From positions 1 to 64,000 of the forward strand of contig JANXUC010000178.1 of NCBI GenBank assembly GCA_025352065.1: DNA of 64,000 bases, in the 5' to 3' direction. Both the position numbers and the translations under genes were made by a program. Positions 49,459 to 57,432 of this stretch are shown piece after piece. Position 1 is the first letter of the stretch, and each line of letters opens with the position of its first letter. This stretch comes from Acidobacteriaceae bacterium. GTDB taxonomy: Bacteria > Acidobacteriota > Terriglobia > Terriglobales > Acidobacteriaceae. The notes beneath the pieces were generated by a model that was not told the origin of the DNA, did not search any database, and worked only from the letters and a program-made list of their open reading frames with translations.

Positions 49459-50490
49459 TCAAAAGCCGCCCACTAACAGCTTTCTAGCTATTCGCGCGTA
49501 GATTTCGACGGCTTCCAGCAGTTGCGACTTCTCGATGTACTCGCCTTCGGTGTGCGCCACGTGAATCGATCCAGGGCCGACCAGGAGAGGCTCGCCCCAC
49601 TTGCTGAGCCGAGGGATGTCGGTTGTGAATGCGGCGACCATGGTTGGCATATCTTCGAAGGCGCGTAGTTCCTGAAATGGAATCTCCAGGATAAATTCGG
49701 CGCGTGCGCAGCCTTCCACGGCGGCGGTGATCTTTTGCTTGAGTTCCGCTGAAGGGCCGACTAGCCGGTAAAGCAACTGCGCTCGCGCCCGGTCGGGGAT
49801 CACGTTCGGGGCGCGGCCACCCTCGATTACACCGATGTTCAGAGTCGCCGGTCCGATTTCAGGATTTACCGGCAGTTCCATTCTGCGGAGCCGTTCCAGT
49901 GCCGTGAGCAATTTATTGATCGCCGATTCACCAAGCTCCGGGTAGGCCGAATGCGCCATCTTGCCTTCGGCGATCAGCTCTACTCGGAGAGCGCCTTTGG
50001 AGGCCGTCGCGATGCGGTTCTCGGTGGGCTCGCCGTTGACTAGAAACTTGGAACCGGGAGACTGGTCATTGGCGACTTTCGCGCCCAGGCTATCGCGCTC
50101 CTCGCCAACTACGAACAGCAGGCCAACATAAATACCCTCATCGCGCAGTTTTTCGGCCGCGGCGATCTGTGCAGCGATAATGCCCTTTGCGTCGCACGAC
50201 CCGCGCCCGTAGATGCGTCCTTCATCCCCCGAGCTATTTTCCGAGGATGGAATGAAAGGAGGAACGACGTCCATATGTGTGGAAAATACGACGACAGGGT
50301 GCTCTTGTGCCGGCCATGTCGCGTAAACATTTTGGCGCGCACCTGCGACCGGCATCTTGCGGGTGGCGTAACCAAGGCGCAGCAATTCAGCACACAAGAA
50401 GTCGCCGACCGGGCCTTCGTTGCCGGTGATGGATTCAATATCGACCAATTTGCGTGTGAGCGCAAAGACTTCCGTAGCACTGAGTCCCAT
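49459..50490 (-). CDS. M20-family zinc metallopeptidase
   Basis: A 343-residue ArgE/DapE/CPG2-type enzyme. Metal ligands are in VVFSTHMDVVPPF, YGRGSCDAKG (bridging Asp), GEERDSLGA (catalytic Glu region) and the terminal HVAHTEGEYI. The lid domain (about 165-285) includes GKMAHSAYPELGESAI and APNVIPDRARAQLLYRL. Specific substrate is not clear: acetylornithine deacetylase, succinyl-diaminopimelate desuccinylase or another amidohydrolase. Gene context (an alpha/beta hydrolase divergently encoded) does not settle it. Confidence 0.9.
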   Translation of the reverse strand: MGLSATEVFALTRKLVDIESITGNEGPVGDFLCAELLRLGYATRKMPVAGARQNVYATWPAQEHPVVVFSTHMDVVPPFIPSSENSSGDEGRIYGRGSCDAKGIIAAQIAAAEKLRDEGIYVGLLFVVGEERDSLGAKVANDQSPGSKFLVNGEPTENRIATASKGALRVELIAEGKMAHSAYPELGESAINKLLTALERLRRMELPVNPEIGPATLNIGVIEGGRAPNVIPDRARAQLLYRLVGPSAELKQKITAAVEGCARAEFILEIPFQELRAFEDMPTMVAAFTTDIPRLSKWGEPLLVGPGSIHVAHTEGEYIEKSQLLEAVEIYARIARKLLVGGF

Positions 50491-50537
50491 AACACTCAGA
50501 ATAGCGCACAGATTGCGGTTCGTGAGAAACTGCGGCT

Positions 50538-51215
50538 GTGAACATTTCGGAAGCTCAGATTAAGTCGTTGTTTCTCGCGGGCCCGGCAGGACGCATCGAA
50601 GCCTTGCTCAACATGGGTAGCGCGAATCCGACGCATGCTGCCGTTGTGTGCCACCCGCATCCGCTATTCGGCGGAACGTTGCACAATAAAGTTGTTTTTC
50701 ACGCGACGAAGGCGCTACAGGGATTCGGATTTCCCGTGCTGCGCTTTAATTTCCGCGGCACAGGATTGAGTGAAGGGGAACACGATGAGGGTCGGGGAGA
50801 ACTCGACGATGTTCGGACCGCTCTCGATTGGCTGGCGAAAGAATTCTCGTTGCCGCTGGTGTTTGCCGGATTTTCTTTTGGAGCCGCAGTCGGGCTTCGG
50901 GCCAGTGCAGAAGATTCGCGCGTGGTTGGATTGATTGGCCTGGGTACGCCCGTGGTCGCAGTCGAAAATCGCACTTATGATTTGGAGTTCCTGCAAGGCT
51001 GCACTTTGCCAAAGTTGTTCATCAGCGGAGATCGCGATCAGTTTGGCCCGCATGCCAAATTAGAAGCTTTTGTTGCGACTCTGCCGGAGCCGCGTCAGCT
51101 AACTTTCATCTCGGGAGCCGACCATTTCTTCGAAGGCCGTTTATCGGAGATGCGCAACGTGATTGAGGATTGGGTTCCGGCGCATATTCTCAATTCCGAA
51201 CGCTCCCATGCGTGA
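50538..51215 (+). CDS. Alpha/beta hydrolase, dienelactone-hydrolase-like
   Basis: A 225-residue cytoplasmic enzyme. HPHPLFGGTLHNKVV (39-53) and FPVLRFNFRGTGLSEGEHDEG are family blocks, the nucleophile is S113 in FAGFSFGAAVGL, the acid lies in LFISGDRDQFGP and the His in ISGADHFFEGR. It matches small COG2945-type hydrolases. Starts at GTG. The last eight bases overlap the glycerate kinase start, so the two are translationally coupled. Substrate unknown. Confidence 0.9.
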   Translation: MNISEAQIKSLFLAGPAGRIEALLNMGSANPTHAAVVCHPHPLFGGTLHNKVVFHATKALQGFGFPVLRFNFRGTGLSEGEHDEGRGELDDVRTALDWLAKEFSLPLVFAGFSFGAAVGLRASAEDSRVVGLIGLGTPVVAVENRTYDLEFLQGCTLPKLFISGDRDQFGPHAKLEAFVATLPEPRQLTFISGADHFFEGRLSEMRNVIEDWVPAHILNSERSHA

Positions 51216-52500
51216 ACTAGCCCGCCAGATCTTTCAGCACGCTCTCGCCGAGGCCAACATCGCGCGGGCTTTTGATCGGTACGTCGAACTGAATCGCGGC
51301 GTGCTGCGCGTAGGTGAGGTTCTTTTCGATCTCGATTCCTACACTCGCCACTTCGTGGTTTCCATCGGCAAAGCCGCCAATACTATGGTGGAGGCGCTGG
51401 CCGCGAAGGCCGGGGAACGCTTCGAAGGCATTGTCGCCAGTCCCGACGCTCCCGGCCAGCAGGTGCGCGGCTACCGCTATTTTCGCGGCGGCCACCCCAC
51501 TCCGAATGCCGATTCCATGCTGGCGGCGGACGCTGTCCTGCGCGCTCTGCGGTCTCTCGGTCAGAATTCGCTGGTTATCTTCATGATTAGTGGCGGCGGT
51601 TCTTCCATTCTGGAAAAGCCGTCCGATCCGGACATTTCTTTGAATGACCTGATCGCGACGTACAAAGCCCTTGTCCTCTGCGGCGCCCCCATCGCCGAGA
51701 TCAACGCCATCCGCAAGCATCTCTCCGCCGTCAAAGGTGGCCGCCTCGCCCTCGCCGCCAACGGCGCGCAACAAATTTCGCTGCTAGTCTCCGACGTGCC
51801 GGATTCCACGCCGGATGCGCTCGCCTCCGGGCCGACCATGCCGGATTCAACCAGCGTGTTCGATTGTAGGAACATCGTGGAGAAGTACGAACTCCTGCCG
51901 CAGTTTCCGGCTTCGGTGCGAGAACTCTTCGAACAAGACGCGTTGGAAGAAACACCAAAGTCCGACGACCCCGTTTTCGTGCGCTCGCGGTGGTGCACGA
52001 TCCTGTCGAACAAGTCCGCAGTGGATGCCGCTGCCGCGGAGGCCACTCGCCTCGGCTTTACGGTCGCCATCGATAACTCCTGTGACGACTGGGATTACGC
52101 CCGCGCCGCCGAGTATTTGCTCGGACGTTTGCGTGAACTGCGCCGAGAACATCCGCGTGTTTGTTTGATTTCCGGCGGCGAAGTGACGGTGAAGGTAAAA
52201 GGAGAGGGCGGAGTCGGGGGCCGCAATCAGCAATTTGCGCTGGCCTGCGCCGAGAAGATTGCAGGAGAAGACATCGCTGTGTTGAGCGCGGGGACGGATG
52301 GCATCGACGGCAACAGCATAGCGGCAGGAGCGGTTGTCGATGGGACAACTTTGACCCGCGCCGCTGCGCTGAAACTCGACGCGGCAAGTAGCTTGGCGAA
52401 GTTTGATGCGTATCCTTTCTTTGAGGCTTTAGGCGATGCCATCGTAATTGGCCCCACCGGAAACAACGTGCGAGACTTGCGGATTTTGCTGGCAAACTGA
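51208..52500 (+). CDS. Glycerate 2-kinase (GckA/DUF4147 family)
   Basis: A 430-residue kinase from the ATG at 51208 (MRELARQIFQHAL). The family blocks are VSIGKAANTMVEAL, GGHPTPNADSMLAADAVL, FMISGGGSSILEKP with the glycine-rich loop, NAIRKHLSAVKGGRLA, SDVPDSTPDALASGPTMPD and the C-terminal GGRNQQFALACAEKI plus SAGTDGIDGNSIAAGA. It phosphorylates glycerate at C2 for entry to lower glycolysis (known of the family). The overlap with the hydrolase gene suggests one operon. Confidence 0.93.
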   Translation: MRELARQIFQHALAEANIARAFDRYVELNRGVLRVGEVLFDLDSYTRHFVVSIGKAANTMVEALAAKAGERFEGIVASPDAPGQQVRGYRYFRGGHPTPNADSMLAADAVLRALRSLGQNSLVIFMISGGGSSILEKPSDPDISLNDLIATYKALVLCGAPIAEINAIRKHLSAVKGGRLALAANGAQQISLLVSDVPDSTPDALASGPTMPDSTSVFDCRNIVEKYELLPQFPASVRELFEQDALEETPKSDDPVFVRSRWCTILSNKSAVDAAAAEATRLGFTVAIDNSCDDWDYARAAEYLLGRLRELRREHPRVCLISGGEVTVKVKGEGGVGGRNQQFALACAEKIAGEDIAVLSAGTDGIDGNSIAAGAVVDGTTLTRAAALKLDAASSLAKFDAYPFFEALGDAIVIGPTGNNVRDLRILLAN

Positions 52501-52516
52501 AAGAGAGATTGAAGAT

Positions 52517-52704
52517 TTGTCATTCCGAACGGCTCTTCGTGAGGAATCTGCTGTTTCCCCGCGAGTTCCGTGGCGCGCGAATCCTCAAGGAGGTCCGTGA
52601 GAAATCATTGTTCGGTTTGCGTCCGGGGCTTGTTCGTGAGACGACGATTCGCTGAGCGGCTAGAGGAAAGCAGTTCCTCACGAAGAGCCGTTCGGAATGA
52701 CAAA
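52517..52704. mobile_element. 188-bp palindromic element (GTCATTCCGAAC terminal repeats)
   Basis: The left arm TTTGTCATTCCGAACGGCTC continues to about 52558 and is inverted at 52665-52704 (GAGCCGTTCGGAATGACAAA at the end). About 40 bases pair with few mismatches around a 106-base centre. The ends match the dispersed repeat at 20237 and 21551. It is a strong candidate for a non-autonomous mobile element or a long RNA hairpin. Confidence 0.8.
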
Positions 52705-52765
52705 CTTCAGGGTGCTGCAACGAGCTCTGAAGAGACGAAAAAACGATAGTGAAAGATAGAGACGA

Positions 52766-52850
52766 AATGTTTTCTGAACCAGGAATTCTCTTGCGCATCG
52801 AGGGCGCGGCTCTGTTTGCGCTCAGCCTCTATCTCTACCGGTTGATGTCG
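52766..52850 (+). pseudogene. Possible 5' remnant of a DUF4260-type membrane protein gene
   Basis: The frame reads MFSEPGILLRIEGAALFALS then LYLYRLMS, which resembles the conserved first helix of small DUF4260 membrane proteins (LRLEG-ALF-L-LYLY). After about 30 residues the similarity ends and the rest of the frame looks non-coding. I judge it a truncated remnant, with low certainty. Confidence 0.35.
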
Positions 52851-52946
52851 CCTCTTTTAATGATTTTTCCCACTTCCTCAAAGGTCATAGCTTCGCTAAT
52901 CCACAGGTGCAGTGCCATTTCTACGCGAGTGACGAGACGCCAACTT

Positions 52947-53843
52947 CTAAAAAAACCTCGTCACGCCCTCATCCAGCACCACAACCTTATCCGCAACCCC
53001 CGCCGCCGCGGCTTCACGTTCCAATAGCTGAAGAGGTTCATCCACCGGTTCGTGCGATAGGCGAAACGAGCCGTAGTGCATGGGAATCATCCAACGCGAG
53101 CCGAGATCGAGGAATGCCTTCGTCGCGTCTTCCGGACTGGTATGCACATTGCGAAAGCCTTCGGGATGGTACGCGCCGATGGGTAGCAGAGCGACTTCGG
53201 GCGAGAGGCGCTCGCCAATCTCGCGGAAGCCGGCGAAGTAGGCGGTGTCTCCGGCGTGGTAGAGAGAGTTTTTTCCCGCACGCAAAACGTAGCCGCCGTA
53301 GCCGCGATGGGCATCTTTTAAAATGCGCGCTCCCCAATGCCGAGAGGGAACATGCGTCACTTCCAGCGCTCCCTGCGTGTAGTTGGCCCACCAGTCGAGT
53401 TCGATCAGATTCGAATAGCCCAGGTCGGATACCAGATCATGCACATGTTTCGGCGTGACCATCACAGGAGCTTTGCCGCAGAGTTCTTTTGTGCGTTTTG
53501 CGATCGCGCGCAGCGACGGTCGATGCAGGTGATCGAAGTGAGCATGGCTCACCAGCACCAAGTCAATGGGAGGCAGGTCGGCGATGCGAAGTCCCGGCTT
53601 TCGTAGGCGTTTCAGAACGAAAAGCCAGCGCGCAAAATTCGGATCGATCAAAACGTTCAATCCGGCAATCTGGACGAAAAAGCTGGCATGGCCGATGAAC
53701 GTAACCCCAAGATGTCCGTTGGTGGCTAGTTCAGGCTTGCGCGTCTCCCCCGAGCGCGGAGTCACGGCGGAGTGTCGCACCAGCCTTCCGAAGGCCGTTG
53801 CGCGTTGCCGCAGATTCGGATGAGAAACCGGGGACTTGAGCAT
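52947..53843 (-). CDS. MBL-fold metallohydrolase, UlaG/NAPE-PLD-like
   Basis: A 298-residue metallo-beta-lactamase-fold enzyme. The metal motif HAHFDH is at 100-105 (VSHAHFDHLHRPS), with further ligands in PSRHWGAR, YHAGDTAYF and PMHYGSFRLS. GVTFIGHASFFVQIAGLNVL and IDPNFARW are the fold's start and match UlaG and N-acyl-phosphatidylethanolamine phospholipase D relatives, which hydrolyse phosphodiesters or lactones. No signal peptide. Substrate unknown. It is isolated by repeat-containing gaps on both sides. Confidence 0.92.
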   Translation of the reverse strand: MLKSPVSHPNLRQRATAFGRLVRHSAVTPRSGETRKPELATNGHLGVTFIGHASFFVQIAGLNVLIDPNFARWLFVLKRLRKPGLRIADLPPIDLVLVSHAHFDHLHRPSLRAIAKRTKELCGKAPVMVTPKHVHDLVSDLGYSNLIELDWWANYTQGALEVTHVPSRHWGARILKDAHRGYGGYVLRAGKNSLYHAGDTAYFAGFREIGERLSPEVALLPIGAYHPEGFRNVHTSPEDATKAFLDLGSRWMIPMHYGSFRLSHEPVDEPLQLLEREAAAAGVADKVVVLDEGVTRFF

Positions 53844-53852
53844 GTTTTGAGC

Positions 53853-54003
53853 TTTTAGCTGTTAGCTCTTAGCCTTTGGCTACGAGCCTCCTCTTCCGGA
53901 AGTCGGGCTTAGCAGCGGCAAGTTATTTAGATGCAGGCCCAAGAAATTCAATCGAAAACATTTCGCAAGGTCTTGGCTAACAGCTAATAGCTAACGGCTA
54001 AAA
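53853..54003. repeat. Inverted repeat of TTAGC units
   Basis: TTTTAGCTGTTAGCTCTTAG (53853 on) is inverted as GGCTAACAGCTAATAGCTAA...GGCTAAAA at 53975-54003. The block fills most of the gap between the MBL-fold gene and the dehydrogenase gene. Confidence 0.6.
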
Positions 54004-54082
54004 TCTCACTTCTATTCTACTCCCGCCATTTCCAGCTTGACCGCTGGGAGTGCCTCATTTCTAATCCACCAAGGAGATATGA

Positions 54083-54952
54083 ATGAAAGTTGCATTTCTA
54101 GGTTTGGGAATTATGGGTCGGGCGATGGCTGGAAACTTGGTCAAGGGAGGGCATGAGGTCACGGTTTGGAATCGCGGCGCGGGTGCTCCGGTCGAGGGCA
54201 CACAGCGAGCGGGAAATCCGGAAGATGCGGCGCGCGGCGCGGAAGTCGTCTGGCTCTGCGTTTCCGATACGGCTGCCGTCGAGCATGTGGTATTTGGCTT
54301 GCGTGGCGTAGCTGGAGCGTTGGCTCCGGGGGCGGTTCTTGCGGATTCCAGCACAATTTCGCCCGCAGCGACTGTAAAGTTTGCCGAACGTGTGCGAGCG
54401 CTCGGAGCGGATTGGGTCGACGCTCCTATGACCGGATCGAAGATCGCTGCGCAGAATGCGACGCTGATTTTTATTCTTGGCGGCCACGAGGCTTCGATTG
54501 AAAAAATCCAGCCGCTGCTGGCGGCCATGGGCACGCAATTCTTCCGCATGGGAGATACCGGCAAAGGCCAATCCGCCAAACTGGTGATGAATCTGCAAAT
54601 TGCGATGATCTACGAAGGTTTTGCCGAGGCTATTACATTGGGCGCCAAGCTAGGCGTCAGTTTAGATTCGTTATTGCCGCTGATTCAGGCGTCGATGGTG
54701 CGTTCCGGCGTCATCGACTACAAAGCTCCGTTCGTGCAGAAACACGATTTCACACCGAATTTTCCGCTGCGCTTGATGCTGAAAGACCTGAAGCTGATTT
54801 TGGCGGCGGCGAAGGAAACTCGCGTGAAGTTGCCCGGGCTAAAAGCGGTAGAAGAAATTTATGATCTGGCCAGCGAAGAAGGGCACGGCGATCTGGACTA
54901 TGCGGCAACGCTTCTGCTTTTGGAAAAATGGGCGGGGTTGAAAACGCAGTAA
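54083..54952 (+). CDS. NAD(P)-dependent beta-hydroxyacid dehydrogenase (3-hydroxyisobutyrate dehydrogenase family)
   Basis: A 289-residue oxidoreductase. The Rossmann start is VAFLGLGIMGRAMAGNLV (GxGxxG), the substrate-binding signature is DAPMTGSKIAAQNATL, and the catalytic Lys is in GKGQSAKLVMNLQI. The C-terminal helical domain (about 165-289) includes DFTPNFPLRLMLKDLKL. Candidate substrates are 3-hydroxyisobutyrate, tartronate semialdehyde (glyoxylate reductase) or similar; with a glycerate kinase 1.6 kb away, a glycerate/tartronate role is tempting but unproven. AGGAGAT precedes the ATG. Confidence 0.92.
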   Translation: MKVAFLGLGIMGRAMAGNLVKGGHEVTVWNRGAGAPVEGTQRAGNPEDAARGAEVVWLCVSDTAAVEHVVFGLRGVAGALAPGAVLADSSTISPAATVKFAERVRALGADWVDAPMTGSKIAAQNATLIFILGGHEASIEKIQPLLAAMGTQFFRMGDTGKGQSAKLVMNLQIAMIYEGFAEAITLGAKLGVSLDSLLPLIQASMVRSGVIDYKAPFVQKHDFTPNFPLRLMLKDLKLILAAAKETRVKLPGLKAVEEIYDLASEEGHGDLDYAATLLLLEKWAGLKTQ

Positions 54953-55052
54953 CCAGTAGCCAGTTTTCAGTTGCCAGTGGAACCTGATCCAGCCCTGAAT
55001 TTCGACAAGGGTGAGTGGATTGCAAACACTGAAAACTGGCAACTGGCTACTG
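54953..55052. repeat. 100-bp inverted repeat bounded by two stop codons
   Basis: CCAGTAGCCAGTTTTCAGTT (54953 on) is inverted as AACTGGCAACTGGCTACTG ending at 55052. The left arm begins directly after the dehydrogenase TAA, and the right arm supplies the CAG-TAG end of the minus-strand membrane protein gene. Confidence 0.75.
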
Positions 55053-55814
55053 CTTTTTCGAGGTTCTGGTTTCCTGCACCAGCTCCTGTAGTGATTCAAA
55101 CATCTGCTTGGCCGTGGAATCATTGACCAGAGCGTCAACGGGAGCTGTCACCGTCAGATGCGGAGACTGCGGCTTCAAGATCACATCTGTGAATTCGCTT
55201 TGACGCGCGACCAACAGAGCGCTCAGCGCGGGATTATGCTCCGTTTCCCAATCTTCACAAGTTGTCAGGATCATCGGTCCCGAACGGTGAATCATCCAAG
55301 GCTGTTCCACACGAGGAACCTTGCGTGTCAGGCGCCCGCTCCAGCGATGGTTGTGCACTTTTAAAGAAAAACTCGGTGGGCGGTCGAGATCGGCTTCAAT
55401 GGTTACGGTTTCCACCTGAGCATCCCAATGACGCAATAACCACTGCACGGGAAGAGCACGCGGCAAAAGCCTTACAGTAATGTGGGCGCTGCCAAAAAGG
55501 TTGGAGGGAAGCCGCATGCCAACATGCAGGCGCGAAGTGCCACTCCACCGGCGGCTCAGGATGCGCCCGCGCCACGCCAGCCGGAGCCGATCCACAACCA
55601 GCACGGCGCGCTTCTGGTTGTAGCGCGCGAACAGCGCATACCAGGCCAGCACGAACCCGGCAGAAATTGCGGCGCTGATGAGGAAAATGGGGAGCACACC
55701 GGGCCTCGCGTACCGCCAGAGTATACAGGGCTCGGGCCGTATGCGCTCGTAGATTTTAAGGGCGACTCTCGGCTGTCCGCTTTCGGCCCAAGCAAATCCG
55801 TGTTTTCGTGGCAT
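55047..55814 (-). CDS. Membrane-anchored hypothetical protein
   Basis: A 255-residue protein from the ATG at 55814 (MPRKHGFAWAESGQPRVALK); the frame is open to 55997 but that part overlaps the divergent acetyltransferase gene. One membrane segment (about 37-60, VLPIFLISAAISAGFVLAWY) is followed by a beta-rich domain with RLHVGMRLPSNLFGSAHITV and VETVTIEADLDRPPSFSL. No family was recognised. Its stop codon is inside an inverted repeat, so the last two codons may be repeat-derived. Confidence 0.65.
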   Translation of the reverse strand: MPRKHGFAWAESGQPRVALKIYERIRPEPCILWRYARPGVLPIFLISAAISAGFVLAWYALFARYNQKRAVLVVDRLRLAWRGRILSRRWSGTSRLHVGMRLPSNLFGSAHITVRLLPRALPVQWLLRHWDAQVETVTIEADLDRPPSFSLKVHNHRWSGRLTRKVPRVEQPWMIHRSGPMILTTCEDWETEHNPALSALLVARQSEFTDVILKPQSPHLTVTAPVDALVNDSTAKQMFESLQELVQETRTSKKQ

Positions 55815-55864
55815 CTGGCCGGGAGACGATAGCCGAAAGCCGACCGCCCCAGTACAATCATTTC

Positions 55865-56365
55865 GTGGAATACACCCTTCGCGACGGACGCTCCTCCGAC
55901 CTCGACTCCCTTTGGCGCATCGATCAAGCCTGCTTCCCGCCGGGCATCTCCTACTCACGGTTGGAGCTGGCGGTTTATATGCGGCGCCCGGGAGCATTTA
56001 CGCTCATTGCTGAACAGCCTCGCCCTAAGCTGAAGTCCTTCGGCGAGCAGCCCGGCACCATCCTCGGATTCCTGGTCATGCAGGAGGAATCCAACAAGGT
56101 TGGGCACATTGTCACCATTGATGTTGTTGGCAACGTCCGCCGTGCTGGGATTGGATCGCGCCTGATGATGGCCGCTGACGCGCGCAGTCGCGTCTCTAAC
56201 TTTAGTTCTATTTATCTTGAAGCCATGGTGACGAACCTTTCGGCGATTGAATTCTATAAACGCCATGGATACTCCATCTTACGAACCGAGCTGGCCTATT
56301 ACTCGGACGGCACCGATGCCCACATATTTTCGAAAGACTTGCTTTCAAGTCCTGTCACCCAGTAA
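55865..56365 (+). CDS. GNAT N-acetyltransferase, RimI-like
   Basis: A 166-residue acetyltransferase starting at GTG 55865 (VEYTLRDGRSSDLDSLWRID). The acetyl-CoA loop is VVGNVRRAGIGSRLM (R/Q-x-x-G-x-G/A), preceded by LGFLVMQEESNKVGHIVTID and followed by LEAMVTNLSAIEFYKRHGY. It resembles RimI/Ard1-type N-terminal acetyltransferases. The frame is open to 55808, but the divergent gene begins there. There is no Shine-Dalgarno; TACAAT lies six bases before the GTG, suggesting a leaderless message. It is followed at 12 bases by pheA and probably co-transcribed. Confidence 0.85.
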   Translation: MEYTLRDGRSSDLDSLWRIDQACFPPGISYSRLELAVYMRRPGAFTLIAEQPRPKLKSFGEQPGTILGFLVMQEESNKVGHIVTIDVVGNVRRAGIGSRLMMAADARSRVSNFSSIYLEAMVTNLSAIEFYKRHGYSILRTELAYYSDGTDAHIFSKDLLSSPVTQ

Positions 56366-56377
56366 CGTCATGTTCCC

Positions 56378-57241
56378 ATGAAAGGTATTGCTAGCAATAG
56401 AGTTGCAGGCCCTCGGGTAGCGATTCAGGGTGAACTTGGGGCTTTCAGTCACGAAGCGGCTGAGCGCATGGTCCCCAGAGCCCGCATTGTGCCCTGCACG
56501 CGCTCGCTGGAGGTATTTGACAGGTTGGGTGCAGGTTCCGCTCAGCGTTCTGTAGACGTGGCTGTGGTGCCCATAGAGAACTCACTGGCCGGGTCGGTGC
56601 TAGAGCACTTTGATCTGCTGCTGACGCGCAACGTCTTCGTGCAACGCGAATTTAGTCTGCGGATTGTACACAACCTGATTGCCGCCCCCGGCGTGAAGCT
56701 GCCGGATATTCGGCGCGTCTACTCGCATCCCGTTGCGCTGGATCAATGCAGAGAGTTCTTCCGTCTGCATCCGAAAATCGAGCCGGTTTCCTATTACGAC
56801 ACAGCAGGCAGCGTAAAGCACATTCTGGCGGAAGATCTGAGAGACGCAGCCGCCGTTGCCAGTCGGCGGGCAGCAGGGGTGTACGGCGGCAAGATTCTTC
56901 GCGCTGGAATTGAGGACAATAAGCAGAATTTCACTCGATTCTTCCTGGTGCAAAGCTTGGCGAGTGGTAAGCGTAAGATTCTGCCGGGCGCGAACAAGAC
57001 TTCCATAGCCTTTGCGCTCAAGAATGTGCCGGGAGCGCTCTTCAAAGCGCTAAGCGTATTCGCTTTACGCGACATTAGTCTGACCAAAATCGAATCACGC
57101 CCGGTCAAGGGACGCCCCTGGGAATACGTTTTTTATGCGGATTTACTGTGTGGCCCCACTCCGGAAGCTGCGAACGCGCTGAGGCATCTGGATGAAATTA
57201 CAGAATTTGCCAAAGTTCTGGGGGTCTATCCTGCTGCGTAA
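56378..57241 (+). CDS. pheA: Prephenate dehydratase
   Basis: A 287-residue enzyme converting prephenate to phenylpyruvate in phenylalanine synthesis. The two-lobed catalytic domain shows RVAIQGELGAFSHEAAERM, VVPIENSLAGSVLEHFDLLL, RVYSHPVALDQCREFF, DTAGSVKHI and the ending NFTRFFLV (the TRF motif). A C-terminal ACT domain (about 208-287) starts KTSIAFALKNVPGALFKALS and carries ESRPVKGRPWEYVFYAD, the phenylalanine-binding ESRP motif, so feedback inhibition is expected. No chorismate mutase domain is fused. Confidence 0.95.
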   Translation: MKGIASNRVAGPRVAIQGELGAFSHEAAERMVPRARIVPCTRSLEVFDRLGAGSAQRSVDVAVVPIENSLAGSVLEHFDLLLTRNVFVQREFSLRIVHNLIAAPGVKLPDIRRVYSHPVALDQCREFFRLHPKIEPVSYYDTAGSVKHILAEDLRDAAAVASRRAAGVYGGKILRAGIEDNKQNFTRFFLVQSLASGKRKILPGANKTSIAFALKNVPGALFKALSVFALRDISLTKIESRPVKGRPWEYVFYADLLCGPTPEAANALRHLDEITEFAKVLGVYPAA

Positions 57242-57403
57242 GGTGCCGACCGCTGTCCTCAAAGGTGGACGAGTACTTTGGGCAGGTGCAAGCATTCACA
57301 GAAGTGCTATACAATCCAACATCTTGGGTGCATTCTGGCGCGAATTTCAGAAGGCTCTGAATCCATTGCCGCCACCACCTCATCAAAGATCGTTGTGATA
57401 AAA

Positions 57404-57424
57404 GTTGAGTGATGTAGACTCAAG
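57404..57424 (+). promoter_or_regulatory. lon: HAIR-like HspR operator before lon
   Basis: GTTGAGTGATGTAGACTCAAG matches the HspR-associated inverted repeat CTTGAGT-N7-ACTCAAG at all but the first base, with exact 7-base spacing. It overlaps the AAGGAG ribosome-binding site and ends eight bases before the lon ATG. HspR control of lon by this site is known in actinomycetes; extension here is inference. Confidence 0.7.
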
Positions 57425-57432
57425 GAGACAGG

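Larger units (their letters stand above)
52501..52946. other. 446-base region between glycerate kinase and MBL-fold genes
   Basis: It contains the palindromic element 52517-52704 and then a possible gene remnant near 52766-52850. No intact gene is present. Confidence 0.6.
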
